Counted from the first letter of the stretch, positions 1 through 6,372 are shown. The stretch is DNA of 7,408 nucleotides from Actinomycetota bacterium (GCA_009701945.1 WLJF01000033.1:1-7408), one strand, 5' to 3'. Made by a program: numbers and translations. Notes: generated by a model from the letters alone, not told the origin.

Positions 1-1308
1 ATTGATGAGGCAGGTTCACGTCTTCGCATTAAGCGCATGACAGCACCTGCTGAACTTCGCGAATTTGATGACAAGATCGCTGAAGCTCGCAAGGCGAAAG
101 AATCTGCAATCGATGGACAAGATTTTGAAGGAGCAGCATCTCTTCGCGATAAAGAGAAGACTCTTATCCAAGAGAAGCAAGAAGCAGAAAAGAACTGGAA
201 GGCAACTGATCTCGATAAGGTCACTGAAGTCGATGAAGAACTCATCGCTCAAGTACTTTCAGCATCAACTGGTATTCCAGTATTTAAATTGACTGAGGAA
301 GAGACTGCGCGTCTTCTTCGTATGGAAGATGAACTTCACCGCCGCGTTATTGGTCAAGATCAAGCGATTAAGGCGTTGTCACAAGCAATCCGCCGTACTC
401 GTGCAGGTCTAAAGGATCCTAAGCGCCCTGGTGGTTCATTTATCTTCGCTGGACCTTCTGGTGTTGGTAAGACTGAACTCTCCCGCACACTTGCCTCATT
501 CCTCTTTGGTGATGAGACAGCGTTGATTCAACTTGATATGTCTGAATACTCAGAGCGCCACACAGCATCACGTCTATTCGGTGCACCTCCAGGCTATGTC
601 GGCTATGACGAAGGTGGACAGCTGACTGAGAAGGTTCGCCGTCGCCCATTCTCTGTTGTTCTCTTTGATGAGATCGAAAAGGCACACCCAGATATCTTTA
701 ACTCACTTCTTCAGGTTCTTGAAGATGGTCGCCTGACAGATTCACAAGGTCGCACAGTCGACTTTAAGAACACCGTCATCATCATGACAACCAACCTTGG
801 AACACGCGATATCTCTAAGTCACTCGGGCTTGGCTTTGCCAACGCTGATGATGATATAACGAATTACGATCGCATGAAGGGCAAGGTTCAAGATGAACTC
901 AAGAACCACTTCCGCCCAGAATTTCTCAACCGCATCGATGACGTCATCGTCTTCCACCAGCTCACGAGAGAACAGATTATTCACATTGTGGATCTCATGA
1001 TTGCAGGTCTTGATGAGCGTTTGAAGGCTAAGGACATGGGAATCGAACTCACACAGGCTGCTAAGGATCTCCTTGCTCTGCGTGGTTATGACCCACTTCT
1101 TGGTGCGCGTCCACTGCGTCGCGTTATTCAACGTGAGATTGAAGATTCACTTTCAGAGCGCATCTTGTTTAGCGAGCTTAAGGCTGGCGAAATCATTGTG
1201 GTCGATGTTGAAGGTGTTGATGCAGATGCGAAATTCACCTTTACTGGTTCACCCAAGGTTGCATCACCTGATAGCCCTGGGGATTTAGCAGAAGCTCCAA
1301 CAGCATAA
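1..1308 (+). CDS. clpC: ClpC, AAA+ unfoldase of the Clp protease (3' half, cut by left edge)
   Basis: ATP-dependent Hsp100 unfoldase that feeds substrates to ClpP in the cytoplasm. The frame is open from base 1, and the codons before the ATG at 37 (reading IDEAGSRLRIKR) already match ClpC, so that ATG is internal and the gene starts outside the window. The 435 visible residues are about half of a usual ~840-residue ClpC. Numbered from base 1: end of the first ATPase domain; UVR-like coiled middle domain around 20-62; second AAA+ domain with Walker A GPSGVGKT (151-158), pore loop GYVG (198-201), Walker B VVLFDE (D223, E224), sensor-1 N265, LGF ClpP-docking loop (277-279), arginine finger R311 in FLNRID, and sensor-2 GAR (R370). 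The UVR domain and LGF loop favour ClpC over ClpB. The acidic, Pro/Ala-rich tail is variable in the family. The stop TAA (1306-1308) abuts the mutY stop on the other strand. Confidence 0.97.
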   Translation: MDEAGSRLRIKRMTAPAELREFDDKIAEARKAKESAIDGQDFEGAASLRDKEKTLIQEKQEAEKNWKATDLDKVTEVDEELIAQVLSASTGIPVFKLTEEETARLLRMEDELHRRVIGQDQAIKALSQAIRRTRAGLKDPKRPGGSFIFAGPSGVGKTELSRTLASFLFGDETALIQLDMSEYSERHTASRLFGAPPGYVGYDEGGQLTEKVRRRPFSVVLFDEIEKAHPDIFNSLLQVLEDGRLTDSQGRTVDFKNTVIIMTTNLGTRDISKSLGLGFANADDDITNYDRMKGKVQDELKNHFRPEFLNRIDDVIVFHQLTREQIIHIVDLMIAGLDERLKAKDMGIELTQAAKDLLALRGYDPLLGARPLRRVIQREIEDSLSERILFSELKAGEIIVVDVEGVDADAKFTFTGSPKVASPDSPGDLAEAPTA

Positions 1309-2157
1309 TTAATTTCGTGGCAAGGAGTACTTACTCTTGCCACGAGATTCGATAAGTCCATCATCGAGAAGAGTCAGTATCGCTTTCTCGAGCTGTGATG
1401 GAACATCCCATAAAAGTGAAATCTGAGCTTTGGTGAGCACATCGTTCTCACGCAGCGCCTGGACAACAGTTCCGCGACATTGGCGATCAGTTCCATGCCA
1501 ACTCTGCGTGCGCTTTATGAGATCTGACTTTGGATAATCAAGGCTGCGCCATGTGCACTCATGTGCCACAGGACAGATTCCACACTTTGGCGATTGTGAT
1601 GTGCACACCAACGCACCGAGCTCCATCGTGGCAGCAGCCCATAAATGCGGATCTTTCTTAGGAATAAGGTCTTCATAGCGTGATTTCTCATCCTTGGTTG
1701 CAGAGAGCTTGGGGGATTCAACTCCATCAATAATGCGAGCAAAGAGCCTTCGGATATTGATATCGAGTACGAGTGAGCGCCCACCAAATGCAAAGGCGAC
1801 CATGGCAGCAGCTGTGTATTCACCGATGCCGGGAAGCTTGCGCAGCTCTGATTCATCTCGTGGAATTACACCTCTATATTCATTGGTAATTACCTTTGCG
1901 CATTCATGCAGTCGGAGTGCGCGACGTGGATAACCAAGGCGCCCCCATGCAGTAATCACTTGCGCAGGAGTTGCTTTAGCAAGCAGTGCTGGAGTCGGCC
2001 AGCGCTTCATCCACTCGATATAAACGGGTAGCACTCGATTAACCGGAGTTTGCTGCAACATAAATTCTGAAACCAGAACGCCCCATGTGTCAGTCTTGCG
2101 CCACGGCAGATCTCGTTTATTCTTCTTAAACCAAGAAATAATCTCTTTCTCGAGCAT
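1309..2157 (-). CDS. mutY: MutY, A/G-specific adenine DNA glycosylase
   Basis: Base-excision repair enzyme that removes adenine mispaired with 8-oxoguanine or G, preventing G:C to T:A transversions. The 282 residues show the general-acid Glu in SEFMLQQT (E31), LGYPRRALRLH (74-84), the helix-hairpin-helix LPGIGEYTAAA (108-118), the catalytic Asp in VLDINIRRLFAR (D132), and a 4Fe-4S site C-x6-C-x2-C-x5-C (C185, C192, C195, C201). It is shorter than E. coli MutY (350). The end is a small winged-helix-like segment (about 228-280), not the NUDIX-like 8-oxoG recognition domain; I recall the same form in mycobacteria. The ATG (2157-2155) overlaps the radA TAA by one base (TAATG) and has no Shine-Dalgarno, so translation is probably coupled to radA. 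The last ten codons form an inverted repeat (1316-1344). Confidence 0.96.
   Translation of the reverse strand: MLEKEIISWFKKNKRDLPWRKTDTWGVLVSEFMLQQTPVNRVLPVYIEWMKRWPTPALLAKATPAQVITAWGRLGYPRRALRLHECAKVITNEYRGVIPRDESELRKLPGIGEYTAAAMVAFAFGGRSLVLDINIRRLFARIIDGVESPKLSATKDEKSRYEDLIPKKDPHLWAAATMELGALVCTSQSPKCGICPVAHECTWRSLDYPKSDLIKRTQSWHGTDRQCRGTVVQALRENDVLTKAQISLLWDVPSQLEKAILTLLDDGLIESRGKSKYSLPRN
1316..1344. terminator. Inverted repeat between convergent clpC and mutY; candidate bidirectional terminator
   Basis: An 8-bp perfect stem (1316-1323 with 1337-1344, CGTGGCAA/TTGCCACG), an unpaired G at 1324, four more pairs (1325-1328 with 1333-1336, GAGT/ACTC) and an ACTT loop. It lies 7 bases past the clpC stop and inside the last mutY codons (R272-R281). 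Neither side has a clear U-tract; the minus side is followed only by AT-rich AAATTAATTA. It is the only strong hairpin at this junction, and the stop codons abut, so termination here would serve both genes. Terminator function is inferred. Confidence 0.55.
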
Positions 2158-2159
2158 TA
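2155..2159 (-). promoter_or_regulatory. TAATG stop/start overlap joining radA to mutY
   Basis: The radA stop TAA (2159-2157) and the mutY ATG (2157-2155) share one base. The 20 bases before the ATG hold no GGAGG-like sequence, so mutY is probably translated by termination-reinitiation on a shared radA-mutY mRNA. This also supports the chosen mutY start. Confidence 0.75.
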
Positions 2160-3524
2160 TTCGCCAGTGATTTTTACTCGCTGCAGCGCTTGATCAAGGC
2201 GAGAGACTTCAACAACTTCCATTCCATCGATCTTCACATCAGAACCTGCCGGAACTAGTGCGCGCTTAAATCCAAGGCGATATGCCTCAGCAAGGCGACG
2301 AGATACACCGCTTACTTTGCGAATCTCACCAGCAAGGCCGACTTCACCGATAGCAACAAGATCTGCTGGAAGTGCTAATCCTTTTGCAGCAGATGCCACA
2401 GCCAGTGCAAGAGCTAAATCTGCAGCAGGTTCAGACATCTTCATTCCGCCCACTGTTGCTGCATAGACATCACGACCACCGACGCGAATATGTGCCCGAA
2501 GTTCAAGGACTGCCAGTGTCATTGATGTGCGGGCTGAATCAAGGCCGCTTGTGACGCGACGAGCATTGCCAAAATCATTTTCACGTCCTGCGCTCACAAG
2601 TGCTTGGATTTCTGCAAGTAGTGGCCTGCGACCTTCGAGAGTGACTGTGACGCATGTGCCTGGCACTGGTTCTGCATGGCGCGATGTGAAGAGCCCTGTG
2701 GGGTCGAGAACACTTTCAATACCAGTATCACTTAAGTCAAAGCATCCCACTTCATCACTTGCACCAAAGCGGTTCTTAATTGCGCGGATAAGGCGAAGGC
2801 GTGAGTGACGCTCTCCTTCGAATTGCAGAACAACATCGACGATATGTTCAAGAAGTCTTGGGCCTGCAATAGATCCATCTTTAGTGACATGGCCAACCAG
2901 AAGCAGAGTTATATCGCGATCCTTACAGATGCGAATGAGTGCGCCTGCAACTTCGCGCACCTGCGTGACACCGCCAGGGGAGCCATCTGCAGTAGATGAA
3001 CCAATTGTCTGCACGGAGTCGATGATGAGAAGTTCAGGCTTAACTGCATCGATATGGGCAATGACTGCGCCTAAATCAGTTTCAGATGCAAGAAATAACT
3101 TAGGATCGACTGCATTGATGCGTTCTGCGCGAAGACGAACTTGGGATGCAGATTCTTCACCCGAGATATAGAGAGCAGGAATTCCTTTAGCGGCAGTTTG
3201 CGCAGCAACTGATAAGAGAAGAGTTGATTTACCAACTCCAGGTTCGCCAGCAAGAAGAATTGCTGCCCCTGGAACCAATCCACCACCTAATACGCGATCG
3301 AGTTCAGAGACACCGGTTGCACGTGCACGAGCAGATGAGAGATCAACATCGCCGATAGGTGTTGCCTTTGAGGTGACAGTGCCTGCAACGAGTGAGAGTT
3401 TCTTAGGAGCAGCTAACTCTTCAACAGAGCCCCATGCTTGGCATTCACCGCAGCGACCAACCCATTTCTGCGATGCCCATCCACATTCAGAGCAACGAAA
3501 TGGTTCCTTCTCAACCTTAGCCAT
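2157..3524 (-). CDS. radA: RadA/Sms, DNA-repair ATPase (branch-migration helicase)
   Basis: RadA acts with RecA in recombinational repair, driving branch migration and processing of stalled forks. The 455 residues match the usual length (~455-480) and domain order: an N-terminal zinc finger C11-x2-C14...C25-x2-C28; a RecA-like ATPase with Walker A GEPGVGKST (93-101) and Walker B LLIIDS (165-170); the RadA-specific KNRFG motif (250-254); and a C-terminal Lon-like domain with VGGMKMSEPAADLALALA (358-375) and GEVGLAGEIRKV (393-404). The Lon-like domain is structural in RadA and is not expected to be a protease. The ATG at 3524-3522 is followed at once by the conserved zinc-finger region. A TAACCT hexamer at -12 to -7 and no Shine-Dalgarno suggest a leaderless mRNA. 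mutY follows with a one-base overlap. In many Actinobacteria disA lies directly next to radA; here it does not. Confidence 0.97.
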   Translation of the reverse strand: MAKVEKEPFRCSECGWASQKWVGRCGECQAWGSVEELAAPKKLSLVAGTVTSKATPIGDVDLSSARARATGVSELDRVLGGGLVPGAAILLAGEPGVGKSTLLLSVAAQTAAKGIPALYISGEESASQVRLRAERINAVDPKLFLASETDLGAVIAHIDAVKPELLIIDSVQTIGSSTADGSPGGVTQVREVAGALIRICKDRDITLLLVGHVTKDGSIAGPRLLEHIVDVVLQFEGERHSRLRLIRAIKNRFGASDEVGCFDLSDTGIESVLDPTGLFTSRHAEPVPGTCVTVTLEGRRPLLAEIQALVSAGRENDFGNARRVTSGLDSARTSMTLAVLELRAHIRVGGRDVYAATVGGMKMSEPAADLALALAVASAAKGLALPADLVAIGEVGLAGEIRKVSGVSRRLAEAYRLGFKRALVPAGSDVKIDGMEVVEVSRLDQALQRVKITGE

Positions 3525-3530
3525 AGTCGT

Positions 3531-3536
3531 AGGTTA
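3531..3536 (-). promoter_or_regulatory. Candidate -10 element of radA (leaderless)
   Basis: On the minus strand TAACCT fits the actinobacterial TANNNT -10 pattern. It occupies exactly -12 to -7 relative to the A of the radA ATG, so transcription would begin on the start codon itself. No convincing -35 is seen, and no Shine-Dalgarno precedes the ATG. The 26-base gap after the upstream gene would let radA be transcribed both from here and by read-through. Confidence 0.5.
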
Positions 3537-3550
3537 GAGGAGAGCGCTGA

Positions 3551-4360
3551 CTACTTGCCGGCAGCGAGTGTGGCTGGGTGTTGAATAATAAAGAGAGGCA
3601 GTGAGCGAGCCTGCGCATCGCGAATACCCTGAACGCGGCGATCACAGTGCTCGGCCAGGATCGCATATGCATCCTTACCCATCAACTGTGAAAGCTCAGC
3701 CTTGTTGGAGATATACACAGGTTCACTACCGACGTGAGCATCGGTATTACTTGTGCAGTACCAATCGAAATCATCTCCGCCATCGCCCCAACCAAGGCGT
3801 TCGTATTCGCCGATGACTGTGACTGAATATTCGCGCTCGCCTACTTCACGAGTTTCAAAACTTCTGCGAAGTGGTAATTGCCAACATACATCAGGCTTTG
3901 TATCTACAAAGTGAATATTTCTCTTCTGCGCAAGGTGGTGCAGTACGCAACCGAAGTCACCAGTAAATCCTGGAGCTTCATGACCTTTACGGTTAAGAAA
4001 GATGCACGCATTATTGACAGTGCGAGTCTTGCGATCATTATCTTCATCGAGATCTGTAATGCGAAGTTTTCCACCTGGCTTCTTTGGGCGGGCTTCTTCA
4101 TAGAACTGCCACATATCTGGAGTCAGGAATTCTGCTGCCTTACGAACGCGCTCTTCATCATCTTCATCTGAATACATCGCACCTTCTGTGCAGCACCCAT
4201 CATTAGGACGGTCTTTGAAAACACCCTGGCAGCCATCGCCATAGATGCAGGTCCAGAAGGAGGTCAACCAGGTGAGGTCGCATTTGAAGATTTCTTCTTC
4301 ATCGTTGGGATCTGCGAATTCGACCCAGTCGCGTGCAAAACCTGGCTTTATCTCTGACAT
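3551..4360 (-). CDS. Cys-rich conserved actinobacterial protein, YkgJ/DUF3109-like (putative metal or Fe-S binding)
   Basis: Function unknown. The 269 residues have no signal peptide or membrane segment, so a cytoplasmic location is likely. Ten cysteines fall in clusters: C27, C38 and C44 in the region CDLTW...TCIYGDGC, the pair CC at 56-57 (DGCCTEGA), C119 (NNACIFLNR), C138 (DFGCVLHH), C159 (KPDVCWQLPLRR), then C202 and C239. An early CC pair, then CxFL, GCxLH and KPxxCxxxPxR, resembles the YkgJ/DUF3109 'zinc- or iron-chelating' layout. The match is by motif order only. From memory, Streptomyces-type genomes carry close relatives ending in a similar HPAT segment (261-264 here). A strongly acidic stretch (66-70) follows the CC pair. 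It lies 26 bases upstream of radA on the same strand and is divergent from proC. The ATG is supported by a nearby -10-like element. The protein is real; any metal or cluster is inference. Confidence 0.85.
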   Translation of the reverse strand: MSEIKPGFARDWVEFADPNDEEEIFKCDLTWLTSFWTCIYGDGCQGVFKDRPNDGCCTEGAMYSDEDDEERVRKAAEFLTPDMWQFYEEARPKKPGGKLRITDLDEDNDRKTRTVNNACIFLNRKGHEAPGFTGDFGCVLHHLAQKRNIHFVDTKPDVCWQLPLRRSFETREVGEREYSVTVIGEYERLGWGDGGDDFDWYCTSNTDAHVGSEPVYISNKAELSQLMGKDAYAILAEHCDRRVQGIRDAQARSLPLFIIQHPATLAAGK

Positions 4361-4368
4361 AGTCGCAG

Positions 4369-4374
4369 AGCCTA
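4369..4374 (-). promoter_or_regulatory. Candidate -10 element of the YkgJ-like gene
   Basis: On the minus strand TAGGCT fits TANNNT at -14 to -9 from the ATG, placing the start of transcription about two bases before it. The mRNA would be leaderless or nearly so. No -35 match is convincing. Its leading TA lies inside the palindrome shared with the proC promoter. Confidence 0.4.
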
Positions 4375-4380
4375 CGCGTA
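4373..4380. repeat. 8-bp palindrome TACGCGTA between divergent genes
   Basis: A perfect palindrome in the middle of the 30-base gap between the YkgJ-like gene and proC. Its two TA ends are the first two bases of the opposed -10-like hexamers (TAGGCT on minus, TACTCT on plus). It could be only the by-product of two back-to-back -10 elements, or a regulator site. At eight bases, chance is not excluded. Confidence 0.45.
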
Positions 4381-4390
4381 CTCTTTCGCC

Positions 4391-5191
4391 ATGGCTAATC
4401 AGATTGCAGTCGTTGGTGCCGGAGTAATGGGTGAAGCATTTATCGCTGCCCTTATTCGATCTGGAGCTACTGCATCATCAATTACTGCTGTTGTTCGACG
4501 TCCTGAAAGAGGCGATGAATTAGTTACCAAATATTCAATTGCTGTTAAGACTCTGGATGAGGCTCTACGAAGTAGTGATGTAGTCCTTCTTGGCATCAAA
4601 CCTCAAGGCCTGAGCGAGCTCATGCCTGAGATAGCGCCACATCTGCGTAGTGATGCCCTTGTCATCTCACTTCTTGCTGGAAAGACCATTGCAGGCATCT
4701 CAGCGGGACTTGGTAACCATCAATCCATCGCTCGTGTGATGCCCAATACTCCGACTCTCATTGCCAAGGGAATGGCTGGATATTCACTGAGTAGTGGAGT
4801 TACAGATGCACAAAAGAAATTTGTTCAGACACTACTTGCCGCAACAGGTAAGGCGATTGAAATCCCTGAAGATTTACAGAATGCCCTGACCGGAACAAGT
4901 GGATCAGGGCCTGCCTATTTCTTTAGATTTGTGGAGGCGATGGTCGATGGCGCTGTTGCTATGGGACTGTCAAAAGAAGATGCAACAACGTTGAGCATTC
5001 AAACTATTGTGGGCGCTGCAGCTCTCCTTGATGAATCAGGGGACACGCCAACTCGCTTGCGCGAAAAAGTCACAAGTCTTAAAGGTGCAACGGCTGAGGC
5101 AATCGCAGTCTTTGATGAAGCTGGAATTTCAAAGATAGTTGCCGATGCAATGGCAGCTTCTGCGCGCCGCGCTGGAGAACTCGCTCAATAA
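4391..5191 (+). CDS. proC: ProC, pyrroline-5-carboxylate reductase
   Basis: Catalyses the last step of proline synthesis, the NAD(P)H-dependent reduction of 1-pyrroline-5-carboxylate to L-proline, in the cytoplasm. The 266 residues are the normal length. An N-terminal Rossmann motif GAGVMGEA (9-16) binds the nucleotide; LLGIKPQ (66-72) and ARVMPNTPTLI (114-124) are typical of the family; the C-terminal helical domain starts with TGTSGSGPAYFF (167-178) and carries LREKVTSLKGAT (223-234). That last signature usually reads VTSPGGTT or similar; here Pro is Leu and a Gly is Lys (L230, K231). The core fold motifs are intact, so activity is expected. The ATG is fixed by the adjacent MANQIAVVGAG start and by a -10 hexamer at -12 to -7. 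The stop overlaps the next gene by one base. Confidence 0.96.
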   Translation: MANQIAVVGAGVMGEAFIAALIRSGATASSITAVVRRPERGDELVTKYSIAVKTLDEALRSSDVVLLGIKPQGLSELMPEIAPHLRSDALVISLLAGKTIAGISAGLGNHQSIARVMPNTPTLIAKGMAGYSLSSGVTDAQKKFVQTLLAATGKAIEIPEDLQNALTGTSGSGPAYFFRFVEAMVDGAVAMGLSKEDATTLSIQTIVGAAALLDESGDTPTRLREKVTSLKGATAEAIAVFDEAGISKIVADAMAASARRAGELAQ

Positions 5192-5193
5192 TG
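5189..5193 (+). promoter_or_regulatory. TAATG stop/start overlap joining proC to the exported repeat protein
   Basis: The proC TAA (5189-5191) and the next ATG (5191-5193) share one base. A GGAG at 5174-5177 lies 13 bases before the ATG, rather far for an ordinary Shine-Dalgarno, so coupled reinitiation is likely. It implies one transcript for a proline enzyme and an exported protein, and it supports this start, which begins a good signal peptide. Confidence 0.7.
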
Positions 5194-6372
5194 AAGCGAA
5201 TTTCCCTCTTCCTTGCTCTACTGATTCTCGGAACATCACCTGCAATTGCTGCACCTAAATCTGTGGCAGCAAAGAAATTAACCATCATTGCAACAGTGAG
5301 TGCAGAGTTGATGGTTGTCTCGGGCAAGACAATCATCACCATCAGCAATTCGGATGGGGTGAACTCAAATATTCTCCTTACAGGGCTGGATATAAGTGGT
5401 GCGCAGCTGTGGCAGAAGACCATTGATTCAGGCGTGGATGAGATAGCTCTGGCTTCTGCGGTAGATCCACTCGGCAATGTGTGGCTCGCAGGTGCATCAT
5501 CTGCAATCCCTGTTGTTGAGAGCGCAACAGCTCCAGTTCAAGCAGAAAATCCTGATGGTGTTGTTGCCGAACCCGTCACCAAACTTCGCGGAGATATGAA
5601 TCAATTAACTCTCTGGAAGCTCTCTCCACTGGGTGATCTCTTAGGCACTTACACGCTATCCCAAAGCGCACCAGCACTGATTAGCGCAGTATCGGTGAAT
5701 GCAAGTGGAGTTTCGATCGTCGGGCAATTGTTAGATAAACCATTTGTTGTCAGCGCTACGTCAAATGGCGTATTTGGCAAAGTAATATCAATTGGAACAT
5801 CAAAGACTGTCCTTGGCGCAATTGTTCGTCACAGCGATGGTTCTGTCTCTGTCTTTGGTAGCAGTGCAGAGACATTGGGTGGAAAGAAGTTAGCTGGTGT
5901 CCGCGATGGTGTGTTAATTCGAGTGTCAAAGACAGGAGCTATTGCATCTGTTGTTCGAAGTTCAGCACCCAAGGCAAATCGCACATGGCTTGCTGCTGAT
6001 TCAACACTCGCACTTACTGGTTTTGTAAAGAGTGGAAAGATTGTGGAAACTGCCTTCACAAAGTTCACTATGGCATTTGCACCAACATGGACTATGCGAG
6101 TTCCATCCCTTGGAACTTCAACTGTTCTCACAGCAGGAAACACAACATATGGCGCAGTCTCATCAAGTGCTGCAGTGCCTGGAGTTATTGGTTGGAAACC
6201 AACCAGTGCATCAGTTCTGCTACTTACACTCGATAGTAAAGGTGTGGTTTCTGGGGCATATGGTTCATCAGAGATTGCAGAACCAATCTCAATGGCATAT
6301 TCCAAAGAGTTAGGTGTTGTGGGTCTTGCAAAGACTGCTGCCCAGACGCTCTCGCTCTTTAAATTAGCTTAA
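5191..6372 (+). CDS. Exported repeat protein, predicted seven-bladed beta-propeller, function unknown
   Basis: The 393 residues open with a classic Sec signal peptide: MKR, a hydrophobic stretch (5-13), then AIA-AP with likely cleavage after A20. No lipobox cysteine is seen, and the mature protein has no cysteine or membrane segment. The mature part holds six repeats of about 43 residues (about 61-104, 138-181, 184-227, 240-282, 286-329, 340-382). Each starts with a hydrophobic strand, a turn such as LDISG, LSPLG, VSKTG or LDSKG, and ends in a pattern like GNVWLAG, GVSIVG or GSVSVFG. The C-terminus (LSLFKLA) looks like the first strand of one more repeat and residues 31-55 like its remainder, as in propellers closed by joining the two ends. 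A Pro/Glu/Val-rich insert (105-137) separates repeats 1 and 2. No catalytic motif is visible. It is translationally coupled to proC and convergent with the next gene. Confidence 0.85.
   Translation: MKRISLFLALLILGTSPAIAAPKSVAAKKLTIIATVSAELMVVSGKTIITISNSDGVNSNILLTGLDISGAQLWQKTIDSGVDEIALASAVDPLGNVWLAGASSAIPVVESATAPVQAENPDGVVAEPVTKLRGDMNQLTLWKLSPLGDLLGTYTLSQSAPALISAVSVNASGVSIVGQLLDKPFVVSATSNGVFGKVISIGTSKTVLGAIVRHSDGSVSVFGSSAETLGGKKLAGVRDGVLIRVSKTGAIASVVRSSAPKANRTWLAADSTLALTGFVKSGKIVETAFTKFTMAFAPTWTMRVPSLGTSTVLTAGNTTYGAVSSSAAVPGVIGWKPTSASVLLLTLDSKGVVSGAYGSSEIAEPISMAYSKELGVVGLAKTAAQTLSLFKLA
5371..6336 (+). repeat. Six degenerate ~43-residue protein repeats (propeller blades)
   Basis: Protein-level repeats in the exported gene, starting near 5371, 5602, 5740, 5908, 6046 and 6208. 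They share hydrophobic-strand, D/S-x-x-G turn, then A-x5-G-x-V-x-V-x-G spacing. DNA identity between units is low, so they are old divergent blades and not recent duplications. Boundaries were drawn by eye and could shift by several residues. Confidence 0.65.

Larger units (their letters stand above)
4354..4384 (+). promoter_or_regulatory. Candidate proC promoter (-35 CTGACA, -10 TACTCT), leaderless
   Basis: TACTCT (4379-4384) fits TANNNT at exactly -12 to -7 from the proC ATG, so the mRNA would start at the A of the start codon. CTGACA (4354-4359) is one base from TTGACA, but the 19-base spacer is longer than ideal. The -35 overlaps the start codon of the divergent gene. There is no Shine-Dalgarno before proC, which fits leaderless translation. 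Confidence 0.5.

Noticed and set aside
37..39. ATG at 37 as the start of clpC
   Set aside because: The frame is open to base 1 and the preceding residues (IDEAGSRLRIKR) match the interior of ClpC; the true start lies upstream of the window.
820..1131. 103-codon minus-strand frame inside clpC
   Set aside because: It lies opposite the highly conserved AAA+ region; shadow of the real frame.
3525..3550. Plus-strand GGTTAGAGGAGAG as a ribosome binding site
   Set aside because: It looks like a Shine-Dalgarno on the plus strand, but no gene starts downstream there; the real genes run on the minus strand.
5079..5477. 132-codon minus-strand frame across the proC/propeller junction
   Set aside because: It crosses two well-supported plus-strand genes and shows no domain features.
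5829..6305. 158-codon open frame on the minus strand inside the exported propeller gene
   Set aside because: The plus frame has a signal peptide and regular repeats throughout; the antisense frame has no recognisable motif and is explained by codon bias of the real gene.
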